Of a DNA stretch of 64,000 nucleotides, positions 43,942 to 53,513 are shown piece by piece. A program made the translations under genes and the position numbers. The notes beneath the pieces were generated by a model that searched no databases, had not been told where the DNA came from, and was given only the letters and a program-made list of their open reading frames with translations. Numbering within the stretch: the first letter of the stretch is position 1; the number at the start of each line of letters is the position of its first letter. Source of the stretch: FEN-33 sp963768775 (GTDB lineage Archaea; Thermoplasmatota; Thermoplasmata; Methanomassiliicoccales; UBA472); the NCBI GenBank assembly GCA_963768775.1, contig CAVYIY010000006.1, positions 186,001 through 250,000 on the forward strand, in the 5' to 3' direction.

Positions 43942-44976
43942 TCAAAAAACATCGAGGCTCCTCTGCGTCAATGGAACCGTTTTCGCCTTCGCATTGGGCT
44001 TTGATGCGAATCTCTTCAATGCGGCCTCGACCCGGGCAGGGGAGAAGTCGTACTGTTCGCAGAGGAATTCGATCACCTTTGCCTCGTTAGGTTCCTGCCA
44101 AGTCAGATGATAATCGTCAGTGCGCTCGAAATCCAGGAAGATGTGCCGTAGCTCCTGATAGTCTTCGATCTCCACCTGGAGCAGTTTGAACGCCCCCTCC
44201 AAATCGCCCTGCTCCTGGATGAGCTTCAGTCCCTTCTTCGGCCCTATCCCCATGATCCCATCGTTGAAATCCGTGCCGATGAGGATGCAGAGGTCGATGA
44301 GCTGCTCCCGGGTCAATTTCGTTTCCGCCAGGACCCGCCGGAGCTCCACCACTTCCACGTTCACCTCTTTGGTGACATCTCTACCTGGCATCTTCCTCTT
44401 CCCGGTCAGGGTCAGGTTGCGCACCAATCGAGGGGCGCCGAAGAGGAGGGAGTCGAAGTCCTGTGAAGAGGCGGCCCATACGTCCCCCTTCATGGCCATG
44501 TAAGCCGCCTGGGCCTCGCCCTCCTCGGGGGCTTGGACTACAGGCATGCCAAGATAGGTCAGGAGGATGCGCGAGGATTCCACGATCTCGTTGGTGATCT
44601 TGGACGATTGGGTCGCTTTCGCGTATGCCGCCTTGTAGTCGCCCTTGGCAACGGAATCCTCCCAATCCTTCTTGGCCTTGGCCCTTCTTTCGCTCCTCTC
44701 CACGATGGTCTTATGCTTCTTCACAGGAGGGACACCGTCGAAGACATATGCCGGCTTGATCCCGAGTTCGATGAAGTTGGCATTTCGGTAGAGAAGGCCG
44801 GCAAGGTGGGAGGTGACCCTTCCTCGCTGGTCGCGCAACGGTGTGCCGTCTGGTTGGCGGATCACCGACAGGAATTGATAGATGGCATTGTAGGCATCGA
44901 TGGCCACCATCCTGCCCCCTAGAGCCTGAAGGTCGGTCTTCTCCGAGGAAACGATGTCTGAGATGTTGACGCCCAT
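43942..44976 (-). CDS. fen1: flap endonuclease 1
   Basis: 344 aa. The XPG N and I regions carry the metal-binding acids: the start MGVNISDIV, IDAYNAIYQF, the AYVFDGVPPVKKH stretch, EEGEAQAAYMA (Glu pair) and SSQDFDSLLFGAPR, then the helix-hairpin-helix GTDFNDGIMGIGPKKGLKL. The very C-terminus TQRSLDVF is a PCNA-interacting (PIP) motif. FEN1 removes 5' flaps in Okazaki-fragment and repair synthesis. Standalone gene with its own promoter side facing the TRAM gene. Confidence 0.95.
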   Translation of the reverse strand: MGVNISDIVSSEKTDLQALGGRMVAIDAYNAIYQFLSVIRQPDGTPLRDQRGRVTSHLAGLLYRNANFIELGIKPAYVFDGVPPVKKHKTIVERSERRAKAKKDWEDSVAKGDYKAAYAKATQSSKITNEIVESSRILLTYLGMPVVQAPEEGEAQAAYMAMKGDVWAASSQDFDSLLFGAPRLVRNLTLTGKRKMPGRDVTKEVNVEVVELRRVLAETKLTREQLIDLCILIGTDFNDGIMGIGPKKGLKLIQEQGDLEGAFKLLQVEIEDYQELRHIFLDFERTDDYHLTWQEPNEAKVIEFLCEQYDFSPARVEAALKRFASKPNAKAKTVPLTQRSLDVF

Positions 44977-45064
44977 ACAACCGATTAGGAATGAAGGGTA
45001 TCAAGAATAAGCCTTTCCCCAACCAGGCGCGGGTTTATCTAGCTGTCCCGGGAATTGTTTGTGC

Positions 45065-45274
45065 ATGATTGAGCATGGACCCAGGGACAGGAAACCGGTG
45101 GAAGAAGGGAAGGAATACACGATCACCATCGTCGACATCGGCTCTAGGGGAGATGGCATCGCCAAGGTCGACGGGTTCATCATCTTCGTTCCAGAGACCA
45201 AAGTCGGACAGACCGTCAAGGTCCAGGTCACGAGGGTGATGAATAAATCCGCCTTCGCCAAGAAGCTCGAGTGA
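45065..45274 (+). CDS. single TRAM-domain protein (69 aa)
   Basis: A whole-chain TRAM domain: EGKEYTITIVDIGSRGDGIA, then KVDGFIIFVPETKVGQTVKVQVTRVMNKSAFAKKLE (quoted in short parts: VDGFIIFVPETKVG, NKSAFAKKL). A second copy of this kind of RNA-binding protein in the window (see 24516). I use ATG 45065; a TTG two codons before is possible. A TATA-like ggtttatcta near 45032 gives a leaderless transcript. Confidence 0.88.
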   Translation: MIEHGPRDRKPVEEGKEYTITIVDIGSRGDGIAKVDGFIIFVPETKVGQTVKVQVTRVMNKSAFAKKLE

Positions 45275-45448
45275 TCAGTCCTTGCTGGCGGTCGGCAGGT
45301 ACATCATGATGATGGCGATGCCGATCCACACAATTAGGGGCAGAACGATGCATACTCCCGATCCCAGCAATATGGCGGCAGCTAGGAACATAAGTGGGAA
45401 CACCACAGTGAAAAGGAATATCATCCGCTTTCCAGTCAACTCAACCAT
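45275..45448 (-). CDS. two-helix membrane protein (57 aa)
   Basis: A short frame, ATG 45446-45448 to TGA 45275-45277. The protein begins MVELTGKRMIF and has two hydrophobic helices: LFTVVFPLMFLAAAILLGS and VCIVLPLIVWIGIAIIMMY. It ends directly at the stop of the TRAM gene on the other strand. Codon use is like its neighbours. No family recognised. Confidence 0.6.
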   Translation of the reverse strand: MVELTGKRMIFLFTVVFPLMFLAAAILLGSGVCIVLPLIVWIGIAIIMMYLPTASKD

Positions 45449-45540
45449 TTAGCCACTCTTCCTCGGAATAAGGCCGACCATTTATGAACCTTTGCCACGT
45501 CGGGCAGAAGCGAAATCTTTGCGCGGGCGATAATCTCCCG

Positions 45541-46185
45541 CTAGCCCTTCCATCGGGCTATCTCGGAGCGCATATCCTTGCTGCCGAAGAGGGCATTGCC
45601 AGCGGCCAGGACATTCGCGCCGGCTTCCACGCATTTCTTTCCAGTATCGAAATTGATCCCCCCATCGACCTCGATGTCGATTCTGAGTCCGTTCTCGCTC
45701 ACATATCTGCGTGCTTCTCCTATCTTCGCCAAGCAGTCCGATATGAACTCCTGCCCACCAAATCCGGGGTTGACCGTCATGATCAGGAGCAGGTCCAGAT
45801 CCTTGATGAAGGGCAAGACCGCCGAGAAAGGGGTTGAGGGATTTATCGAGAGGCCCGCCTTCTTGCCCCGCTTCCGAATCTTCAGCAGAGCACCGCGAAC
45901 ATCCTTAGTCGCCTCGAGATGTATGGTGACGATGTCAGACCCAGCATCGATGAATATATCGATGAACTTCTCCGGGTTCATTATCATAAGGTGGACATCG
46001 AAAGGGAGCTTCGTGCACGGCCGAATGCTCCTGATTACGCAAGGACCGATGGTGATATTAGGGACGAAGGTGCTATCCATCACGTCAAGGTGAACCCAGT
46101 CGGCACCGAATTCCTCTAGCTTGTTCACCTCAATTCCCAACCGCGCGAAATCCGCGGACAAAATGGAAGGCGCTATCTTGATCAT
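45541..46185 (-). CDS. rpe: ribulose-phosphate 3-epimerase
   Basis: 214 aa TIM barrel: IAPSILSADFARLG near the start, DVMDSTFVPNITIGP, LPFDVHLMIMNPEKF, the MTVNPGFGGQEF loop and DIEVDGGINFDT with the phosphate-binding end VLAAGNALFGSKDM. Interconverts ribulose 5-phosphate and xylulose 5-phosphate. I choose ATG 46185 (MIKIAPSIL) because the family starts there; the longer frame adds only four residues. Confidence 0.93.
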   Translation of the reverse strand: MIKIAPSILSADFARLGIEVNKLEEFGADWVHLDVMDSTFVPNITIGPCVIRSIRPCTKLPFDVHLMIMNPEKFIDIFIDAGSDIVTIHLEATKDVRGALLKIRKRGKKAGLSINPSTPFSAVLPFIKDLDLLLIMTVNPGFGGQEFISDCLAKIGEARRYVSENGLRIDIEVDGGINFDTGKKCVEAGANVLAAGNALFGSKDMRSEIARWKG

Positions 46186-46395
46186 CTGGCAACGCAATCG
46201 TTCGCGCGAGTCTTAAGCCTTGCTGAGCATTTTGAGGCGAAAGCAGGAATCGCATCGGTCTGAGGCCAGAGGGGTTCCATTTCGTTTACTATTCGAGAAT
46301 GTCGAATTGAATGCATGATTCTCCTTCGGTCGCCATTCGAATGGCCGCCTGTCCCCTTCGGAAAGCTTTTTGATGAAGTAGAGGATGGCGGGAAT

Positions 46396-46611
46396 ATGGC
46401 AGAGAGAAAGAGTGCTGCAACTGAGATGGGCAATTGTGAGATCCTGAATTGCACCAAGCCAGCGGAGCGTTCGGTGAGCGCCGAGAATGCGAAGAGCGCT
46501 GGTTTCAAGTTCGCGGAAGGGTTGAAGCGGGTCCACTTGTGCAAGGATCATTATCGCCAGTTCAAGAAGGAAACCAAGCAGGACCGCATCCTGGAGTCGC
46601 TTGGGCGCTGA
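46396..46611 (+). CDS. small cysteine-containing protein (71 aa)
   Basis: ATG 46396 (MAERKSAATEMG). Three spaced Cys and His (CEILNCTKPAERS and VHLCKDHYRQFKK) suggest a small zinc site of Cys-Cys-Cys-His kind. The C-terminal half is basic. No family recognised; proteins of this shape with the LCKDHY ending are seen in Thermoplasmata and may bind nucleic acid. It lies 56 bases before an MFS gene. Confidence 0.6.
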   Translation: MAERKSAATEMGNCEILNCTKPAERSVSAENAKSAGFKFAEGLKRVHLCKDHYRQFKKETKQDRILESLGR

Positions 46612-46667
46612 CTGGAATACGGATTTCAAGGCGGTATGCAACTTTGGGCGTTGGTTAAGGCTCGCGA

Positions 46668-47770
46668 ATGAAGGCCTCAAACATCCAGATGCTATCCAGT
46701 GCGGGGCTTTCGGCCTCGGCGCTGCTCATACCCAATATTGCCCGAGACCAGTTCGGCTCAAGCAATTGGGAGATAGGCCTAGTGGTTGCTGGATACAGCG
46801 CCCTGCCTTCATGTCTTCCTACGTTTTCGGCAGGTTCTCTGACTTACACGGCCGCGCGTTCGTGCTGAAACTGGGGATCTTTCTCACTGCCTTGGCAACG
46901 TTGCTACAGATACTGGCCAGCGACACATACAGCCTGATGTTGATCCGATTGATCGTCGGGCTGTGCAGCGGAATCTATCCGGCGGCCTTGTTAGCCTATG
47001 TCTATGACAAGGACAAGAAGGTCGGCAGGTTCAGCTCGTATGGCAGCCTCGGTTTCGGCTTCGGGGTCTTCGCCGCAGGGGTCATCGGCATCTACTGGGG
47101 CATCTTCCTGTTCTCTTCGATCGTGCTATTCGTATCCTATTCGCTCGCATTGTACCTTCCATTTGATGAAGAGGAGCGTCACAAGGTCCCCTTCTTCCCC
47201 ATTGCCATCATCAAGCATAACATCTCGATCTACCTCAGCATAATGTTCAGGCATACCGGTGCGACGATGATATGGGTGATCTACCCGATCTTCCTGGCTG
47301 ACCTCGGTGCTGATCCGATATTCATCGGCGCCATCTATGCCATCAACGCGTTCGGCCAATTCGTGTTCATGCAATTCTGTGACCGGTACGCGGGTTTCAT
47401 GCTGATCATCATAGGCTTCGTCATGTCCATCCTGACGTTCCCATCCTACACCCTTGCCACCGTCTACTATGAGATTGTTCCGGCCCAGATCATGATTGCC
47501 CTAGCCTGGTCCACTTTGTATGTCGGGTCGATCAAGTATGTCATGGAAAGGAACGATGAGAAAGGGACCGCAGCCGGATTGCTACAGTCGGCCTTGGCCA
47601 TCTCCGCCATCATCGGTTCAGTGATGGGCGGGGTGGTCGCACAATTGTATGGCTACCATGGCTGCATGTACGTGGCGACCGTCATCGCCATCATAGGCCT
47701 GATTATATTCGTCAGTTATAATCGGCAAAAGATCGGAAAGAGCAAGGATTTAAAGCCAGCTGGCCAATAG
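46668..47770 (+). CDS. major facilitator superfamily transporter, one frameshift
   Basis: The N-terminus (MKASNIQMLSSAGLSASALLIPNIARDQF...LVVAGYSA) and the rest (FMSSYVFGRFSDLHGRAFVLKLG onward) are in different frames that join near 46800. Together they give about 366 residues with MFS loops GRFSDLHGRAFVLKLG and the second-half helices ending MYVATVIAIIGLIIF. Substrate unknown. The C-terminal part is complete, so a single-base sequence error is the simplest cause. RNase Z follows after 6 bases. Confidence 0.78.
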
Positions 47771-47776
47771 GGTCGC

Positions 47777-48709
47777 GTGCGAGTGATATTTCTCGGGACG
47801 GGGGGCAGCCTTCCCTCGCCGAAGCGCAACGTCACCGCTGTGGCCGTCCAGGTCGGCTCCGAGGTGGTCCTTTTCGACTGCGGCGAAGGAACGCAGAGAC
47901 AATTCATGTTCTCCTCGGCCTCGTTCATGAAGGTATCATCGGTATACATCTCGCATCTCCACGGAGATCATTTCCTTGGCCTGCCCGCTCTAATCCAATC
48001 GATGAGCTTCAATGGAAGGGAGAAGCAATTGAGGATATTCGGCCCACGAGGCATGTGCGCAACAGTGAACTCTATCCTCGGCCTGGGCTACTTCGCCCCG
48101 AGCTTCGAGATCGTTGTGAGGGACCTGGAAGGCGGCGATGCGGTAAAGGAAGGTGACTTCACGGTCAAAGCCGTAGAAGTGGAGCACACCGTGCACTCGC
48201 TTGGGTATGTGATGGAGGGTTCGCCGAAGCCGGGGCGTTTCAACCTTGAGAAAGCGAGAGAGCTGGGAGTCCCGCCCGGTCCACTGTTCGGATCTTTGCA
48301 GGAGGGGAAGACAGTAGAAATCAATGGCCGAAGGATCACTCCATCGATGGTATTGGGGGCTCCTCGGCGCGGGCTCAAGTTCGCCATATCAGGCGACACC
48401 CGCCCCTGCAAAAGGTTCGAGGAGGCTGTGCATTGCTCGGATGTCCTGGTTCACGAATCCACCGTCACCTCGGAACTCTTGGTCGACGCAAAGGAATATG
48501 GACACACCACGGCCAAGCAGGCTGCTGAACTAGCAAAGAGGGCCAATGTGCGTTCATTGTACCTGTATCACATCAGCAGTCGATACGATGATCCTCAGCC
48601 CCTGCTGGACGAAGCGAGGGAGATCTTTCCAGCTACTTACGTGGCCGAAGATCTCATGAGCATAGATGTGACCGGGGCCGAGTGTGAGAATTATCCCGAG
48701 GACCTCTAG
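47777..48709 (+). CDS. rnz: ribonuclease Z
   Basis: 310 aa metallo-beta-lactamase fold. Zinc motif SHLHGDHFLGLP, the FDCGEGTQRQFM start region, the KFAISGDTRPC loop and the HTTAKQAAELAKRANVRSLYLYHISSRY end with the catalytic and metal His. RNase Z cuts the 3' trailer off tRNA precursors. Starts at GTG 47777 (VRVIFLGTGGSLPSPKRN). Overlaps by 4 bases the end of the convergent HTH-CBS gene. Confidence 0.94.
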   Translation: MRVIFLGTGGSLPSPKRNVTAVAVQVGSEVVLFDCGEGTQRQFMFSSASFMKVSSVYISHLHGDHFLGLPALIQSMSFNGREKQLRIFGPRGMCATVNSILGLGYFAPSFEIVVRDLEGGDAVKEGDFTVKAVEVEHTVHSLGYVMEGSPKPGRFNLEKARELGVPPGPLFGSLQEGKTVEINGRRITPSMVLGAPRRGLKFAISGDTRPCKRFEEAVHCSDVLVHESTVTSELLVDAKEYGHTTAKQAAELAKRANVRSLYLYHISSRYDDPQPLLDEAREIFPATYVAEDLMSIDVTGAECENYPEDL

Positions 48710-49278
48710 AATAGCTTCAGCACATCGGCGGAAGTAATGATTCCAGTTATCCGGCCTTTCTTACCCACCAGAACCGCTTTCGTAGAGGATAGAAGGCTGG
48801 TGACAGTTTCGAGAGGCGTGTCTTCGCTAACGACCGGGAACGCTTCGTTCATGATTGAACGAATGCTTAGTTCTCCTGCCCCCTCCATGCTCGTCCCATC
48901 ACGCAGGATGGAGAGGATGTCGTTCTCGCTGACGCTGCCGACTGGCTGCAGGCCGTCAAATACCGGCAATTGAGAGTAGCCGGATTGGCGCATCAATTCT
49001 GAAGCGCGCTTCACCTTTTCCTTTGCCTGGATGGAGACAACGTTCAAGGTCGATACATCTTTTGCTTTGCGACTCCATCCCTTTTTGTCAGCGTCCAACG
49101 ACAATGCCTCGAAGAGCCGTCTTACCGTCTCGTAGGAACCGTTAATGCTGCCACTCTCCACTTTGGCGATGGTCGATTGTGGCACCCCCGAAAGGTGACA
49201 TAATTGGGCCTGAGTCATGTCCAAGGCCTTTCGCATTCGCTTTATTTCGGAGACTTCGGGCAGCTTCACCTCCAGCAA
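48706..49278 (-). CDS. HTH-CBS transcriptional regulator
   Basis: 190 aa. An XRE-type helix-turn-helix (MRKALDMTQAQLCHLSGVPQSTIAKVESGSINGSY, in parts: MTQAQLCHLSGVPQSTIAKVE) followed by two CBS domains (SGYSQLPVFDGLQPVGSVSENDIL and STKAVLVGKKGRITGIITSADVL). CBS pairs bind AMP, ATP or AdoMet. The gene is divergent from AdoMet synthetase with a palindrome (49284-49303) directly before its start, so it may sense an adenosyl ligand and repress one or both genes. The regulatory link is inferred from the layout. Confidence 0.85.
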   Translation of the reverse strand: MLEVKLPEVSEIKRMRKALDMTQAQLCHLSGVPQSTIAKVESGSINGSYETVRRLFEALSLDADKKGWSRKAKDVSTLNVVSIQAKEKVKRASELMRQSGYSQLPVFDGLQPVGSVSENDILSILRDGTSMEGAGELSIRSIMNEAFPVVSEDTPLETVTSLLSSTKAVLVGKKGRITGIITSADVLKLF

Positions 49279-49283
49279 ATCAA

Positions 49284-49303
49284 ATTATTCATATTTGAAT
49301 AAT
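49284..49303. promoter_or_regulatory. 20-bp palindromic operator between the HTH-CBS gene and AdoMet synthetase
   Basis: ATTATTCA (49284-49291) and TGAATAAT (49296-49303) are perfect inverted arms around TATT. They begin 5 bases before the HTH-CBS start and lie some 20 bases before the TATA box of the divergent AdoMet synthetase gene. This is the size and symmetry of a dimeric HTH site. Confidence 0.65.
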
Positions 49304-49314
49304 CCTATCAATTA

Positions 49315-49323
49315 GATTTATAA
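49315..49323 (+). promoter_or_regulatory. TATA box of the AdoMet synthetase gene
   Basis: gatttataa lies about 90 bases before the ATG at 49410; the transcript would have a leader of some 60 bases. Only this box is clear in the gap. Confidence 0.45.
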
Positions 49324-49409
49324 ACATTGAATCATTTTAAGCGAAAACTTGGTTCATCGCGTATGATTTGCTACCAAGTTCTCATCAAAATGGTAAGCGG
49401 TGACGATCA

Positions 49410-50615
49410 ATGGCTAAGAACATAATAATCGAGAAGATAGAATATACGCCGATTGAAAAACAATCTGTCGAACTGGTGGAACGCAAGGGAATAGGACATC
49501 CCGACAGCATCGCCGATGGGCTTTCGGAATCTGTGAGCAGGGCGCTATGCAAAATGTATCTGGAGCGATTTGACCGGGTGCTCCATCACAACACCGATGA
49601 AACCCAGATCGTGGGCGGCCAATCGGCGCCACGCTTTGGCGGCGGGGATGTATTGGAGCCAGTATATATCTTGCTGGTGGGTCGGGCAACGACAGAAGTG
49701 AATGGTGAGCGCCTTCCGTACCGCTCAACTGCGGTCAAGTCCGCGTTTGACTATCTTAAGGCTCATTTCCCGAACCTTGACCTTGAGACCGATGTAATGG
49801 TGGACTGCCGCATCGGAAAAGGCTCTGTGGATCTTACCGCAGTCTATGAAAACAAGAGGCATCTGTCGAACGACACATCATTCGGCGTCGGCTATGCGCC
49901 ATATTCTCAGACAGAAATAGTCGTGCTCGAAACGGAAAGGTACATCAATGGGGCCATGAAGCGCAAACTCAAGGAGACCGGAGAGGACGTCAAGGTCATG
50001 GCCGCCAGGATGGGCGATACCATCAATCTGACGGTCGCGTGCGCAATGGTCGACCGCTTCATCCCCGATAAGAATCACTACATCAGCACCATCGAGGAGA
50101 TGAAGAATAGGATATCGGATTATGCTACGAAGTTCACCGACCTCAACGTCAAGGTCGACGTTAACACCGCTGACGATTACAAGCGGGCAGTGTATTATCT
50201 GACTGCAACTGGATTGAGCATGGAGAATGGCGATGACGGGTCCGTGGGCCGAGGCAACCGCATGAACGGCCTGATCACGCCTTTCCGCCCAATGAGCATG
50301 GAAGCATCCGCTGGCAAGAACCCGATCACGCACGTGGGCAAGCTGTACAACGTCCTCTCGAACTTCATCGCCAATGACATAGCGAAGGCCGCGGGATCCA
50401 ACCTATGCGAGATTGAGGTCAGGATCCTCTCTCAGATCGGCAAGCCGATAGACAATCCTCAGGTCTGCAGCATTCAGATGCTGCCGGCTGAAGGCTTATC
50501 AGCATCGAACTACAAGAAATGGGAGAAGGAAGCGCGTTCCATCGCCGACAATTGGCTCGACAACCTCGATTCGGTCACAAAGAAAATTGTAAATGGCGAG
50601 ATAACCGTATTCTGA
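49410..50615 (+). CDS. mat: archaeal S-adenosylmethionine synthetase
   Basis: 401 aa of the archaeal type. Marks: RKGIGHPDSIADGLSE (ATP/methionine site), HHNTDETQIVGGQS, and later GDDGSVGRGNRMNGLITPFRPMSMEASAGKNP (in parts: GDDGSVGRGNRMNG and PMSMEASAGKNP). It makes AdoMet from methionine and ATP, needed for methylation and for cofactor synthesis of methanogens. Divergent from an HTH-CBS regulator across a palindrome. Confidence 0.95.
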   Translation: MAKNIIIEKIEYTPIEKQSVELVERKGIGHPDSIADGLSESVSRALCKMYLERFDRVLHHNTDETQIVGGQSAPRFGGGDVLEPVYILLVGRATTEVNGERLPYRSTAVKSAFDYLKAHFPNLDLETDVMVDCRIGKGSVDLTAVYENKRHLSNDTSFGVGYAPYSQTEIVVLETERYINGAMKRKLKETGEDVKVMAARMGDTINLTVACAMVDRFIPDKNHYISTIEEMKNRISDYATKFTDLNVKVDVNTADDYKRAVYYLTATGLSMENGDDGSVGRGNRMNGLITPFRPMSMEASAGKNPITHVGKLYNVLSNFIANDIAKAAGSNLCEIEVRILSQIGKPIDNPQVCSIQMLPAEGLSASNYKKWEKEARSIADNWLDNLDSVTKKIVNGEITVF

Positions 50616-50620
50616 GCTCG

Positions 50621-51206
50621 ATGAGATTCGTCGATCTCCACAAATACGGGCCTCTCCACCGGTTCGCAGATTATCACGTCTACCGAACCCTTCTCCTCCT
50701 TTCCGACGGGAAGAGAAGGGGGAGGAAGCAGATATCCGAGGCCGTCAAAGTTGGAGAGGGCAGCATGCGCACGATCATCGAGCATCTGCGCGAAAAGAGG
50801 ATGATCGATGTCAAGCAGACCGGGGTGAAGATCTCGTCGCGAGGGCTGGACTACATCAAGCAGCTCCCGATCCGACTGGAGCGGCTTGAGCCGTCGGACA
50901 TATCGATAGCGAAAAGGAATGTGGCGGTCCTCGTCCATGGCAAGGCCAATCGGATCACCCTGGGGATAGAGCAGCGGGATTCGGCCATTAAGGCAGGGGC
51001 GGAGGGGGCGACCACCGTCGTCGTGACCGGGAACAGGCTGATCGTGCCTCCCGATTATTGCCTGGACGTTGAGCGGCCTCAGATTTCGCTGGAGCTGCAG
51101 GAACGCTCTGGACCCGTCCGAGAGCGACGTGATAATCATCGGCACCGCGACGGATTACGAGCGAGCGGAAGATGGGGCTCTGGCAGCGGCCTTCGAACTG
51201 CTCTGA
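50621..51206 (+). CDS. winged-helix regulator resembling DUF4443, one frameshift
   Basis: N-terminal winged helix (RFADYHVYRTLLLLSDGKR, GRKQISEAVKVGEGSMRTII, IDVKQTGVKISSRGLDYI), then a small-molecule-binding-like alpha/beta part (RNVAVLVHGKANRITLG, GATTVVVTGNRLIVPPDY). A single-base shift near 51110 sends the frame off; the other frame continues DPSESDVIIIGTATDYERA and ends at 51206. It begins 6 bases after the AdoMet synthetase stop, so both are likely on one transcript. Family name from general resemblance. Confidence 0.68.
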
Positions 51207-51224
51207 CTGTGGCTTGGCCAACTT

Positions 51225-53330
51225 CTAGACATCAGGACGAGATAGATCTCTTTTCCTCTGCTCCCGCAGCGATGCTAGTTCTCTCTCTAACTCAGCCGAA
51301 CTACGCATCGGTTCGCATTTATCGTCTGAGCAAAGATAGGCCGACGGTTCAGGCTCCTGGCTCTGAGCAAAGATGCCCGTCTTGATACGCTCGGGGATTT
51401 CCTGCGCTTGGTCGAAGCGGATGATCTCCAGGTCAGGGTCGTAATGCCCTTCCGCCACGGCCAAAGTCTCTGAGACAGCGCCCTCGCCTTCTCCGCCTGC
51501 GATGGCCAGCAATCGGCCGTGGCTTCTAAGCTTCGAACAAGCGGAGAGCAGATAGGTATAGGCTGCTGGGTTCTCCTCCAGATCGACCGCGAACGCTTCG
51601 AAGACCATCTCTGCCGCTTTCTTGTACTTCTTATCGCAAGTGAGGATTCCAAGGGCAACGAGGTTCATGGCCATTGCTGAATTCCCCGAGGGGATGGCTC
51701 CATCGTACACCTCCTTCAAGCGGACGATCATTTCCTCTGAGGAATCATCAGTCTGGAAGAACCCACCTTTTGTGTCGGCAAAGTGATTGAGAACCGTTTC
51801 TGTCAATTCGATTGCGTGATCAAGATAGCTCTTCTCGTAGCTTGCACGATGGACTTCCAGCAATCCCCAGATGAAATGGGAATAATCATCGAGGAATCCG
51901 TCTATCGCCACCTCTCCCCCGATGGAGCGATGATGCAGGCGCCCGCTATGCTGCATCTTCAACCAGACTCCGTCTGCCGCCTTTCGCGCTGTGGCCAAAT
52001 ATCTCGGTTCATTGAAAGCCTGCGCTGCCTGAGCGAATGCCGCAATCATGATCCCGTTCCAGTCGGTGAGCACCTTGTCATCCTTATCTGGATGAACTCT
52101 CTTCTCGCGCTCGTCGAACAGTCTCCCCAACGAGCTCTTCATGAGCCTGCTCACCTCGGCCTCCGTCATGTCCGATTCCTTCGCGACCTGAGCCATCGGC
52201 ATGACGAGGTCCAATAAGTTCGATCCATCGGATCTCTGTGTGGCCTCATCCCTGAAATTGCCCTCCTTCTTGATATCGAACGACTTTTGGATCAGATTGA
52301 ATTCCCGCGGGCCGAGAATGCCTTGCAACTCGTCGAATGTCCACAAATAGAATTTTCCCTCTTTTCCTTCGCTATCGGCGCTCTCCGCCGAGTAGAACAG
52401 CCCTTGGGGGGAGATCAGGTTGCGTTCCGCATAAGCAAGGACCATTTCGGCGGTCTCCCTCATCATCGCATCGCCAGTCACCCTGAATGCTCTTGTGTAG
52501 GTGAGGGACATCATCGCTTGGTCGTAGAGCGTCTTCTCGAAATGCGGCAGGTGCCATTCGTCATCCGTCGAGTAGCGGAAGAAGCCGAAGCCAACGTGAT
52601 CGAAGAGGCCGCTTTCCCGCATGCGGCTGAGAGTGCGCGAAGCCATCTCCAGCGCCATGCTCTCGTCCGTCCGCCCAAAGTGGTCGATCAAGAACAGCAA
52701 TCGATGCGTAGTGGGAAATTTCGGAGACCTGCCGAAGCCAGTGCGCAATTTGTCATATGAGTTCAGCAGACTCTGATAAGCGAGAGCGATCTCGTCACCC
52801 TTCAGTTTCTTCGGTTCGAGGCGGTCGGCGAATTGCATCAAGGCTTGATATACCGCCTCGGCCGTCTTGAGCACCGTGGGGCGGTCGTTCTTCCAGGCAT
52901 CGGCCAATTGATCCATGAGCTCGATTATTCCGGGCGACCCCTCCCCTCCGTTTCGGGGGATGTAGCTGGCAGCAAAGAACGGCTTCCGCTCAGGCGTCAT
53001 GACGATGGAAAGAGGCCAGCCTCCTTGGCCAGTCAGCATTTGGCAAGCAGTCATATAGATTGAGTCAATGTCCGGCCTTTCTTCCCTGTCGACTTTGATG
53101 CAGACGAAGTCTCGATTTAGGACCTCGGCAACCTCATTGTCTCTGAAAGATTCTCTGGCCATTACATGGCACCAGTGGCAGGCAGAATAGCCGATGGAGA
53201 GGAAGATGGGTTTGTCCTCCCGAGATGACTTGGTCAATGCCTCCAACCCCCAGGGGTACCAATCGACTGGATTGCTCGCATGTTGGCGAAGATATAGGCT
53301 CCTCTCTCTCGCAAGGTGATTCGGGCTCAT
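51225..53330 (-). CDS. YyaL/SSP411-type thioredoxin-domain protein (DUF255)
   Basis: 701 aa. The N-terminal 130 residues are a thioredoxin-like DUF255 domain with the word SACHWCHVMARESF and the CWHC-like CHWC active site, preceded by NPVDWYPWGLEAL. The remainder is an (alpha/alpha)6 toroid related to sugar epimerases and glycosidases (FGRSPKFPTTHRLLFL, GFFRYSTDDEWHLPHFEKTLYDQAM). Widespread but of unknown substrate. Single gene on the minus strand. Confidence 0.9.
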   Translation of the reverse strand: MSPNHLARERSLYLRQHASNPVDWYPWGLEALTKSSREDKPIFLSIGYSACHWCHVMARESFRDNEVAEVLNRDFVCIKVDREERPDIDSIYMTACQMLTGQGGWPLSIVMTPERKPFFAASYIPRNGGEGSPGIIELMDQLADAWKNDRPTVLKTAEAVYQALMQFADRLEPKKLKGDEIALAYQSLLNSYDKLRTGFGRSPKFPTTHRLLFLIDHFGRTDESMALEMASRTLSRMRESGLFDHVGFGFFRYSTDDEWHLPHFEKTLYDQAMMSLTYTRAFRVTGDAMMRETAEMVLAYAERNLISPQGLFYSAESADSEGKEGKFYLWTFDELQGILGPREFNLIQKSFDIKKEGNFRDEATQRSDGSNLLDLVMPMAQVAKESDMTEAEVSRLMKSSLGRLFDEREKRVHPDKDDKVLTDWNGIMIAAFAQAAQAFNEPRYLATARKAADGVWLKMQHSGRLHHRSIGGEVAIDGFLDDYSHFIWGLLEVHRASYEKSYLDHAIELTETVLNHFADTKGGFFQTDDSSEEMIVRLKEVYDGAIPSGNSAMAMNLVALGILTCDKKYKKAAEMVFEAFAVDLEENPAAYTYLLSACSKLRSHGRLLAIAGGEGEGAVSETLAVAEGHYDPDLEIIRFDQAQEIPERIKTGIFAQSQEPEPSAYLCSDDKCEPMRSSAELERELASLREQRKRDLSRPDV

Positions 53331-53513
53331 TCTATCCTTCCCCTTTTGCTATGAGAGACTTGAACAATTAATCCCTTTGTCGCTGAGCCCGGTCATGCGA
53401 TCGCAATGAATAAGACGAAATGCGCTCGGATGGCTAGGGATCGTGCTCTCGGTAAACAGAAATCGTTCTCTAGGATTGAGGCGGCGATTCGATCGAAATT
53501 CCGTCGTCAGTCC

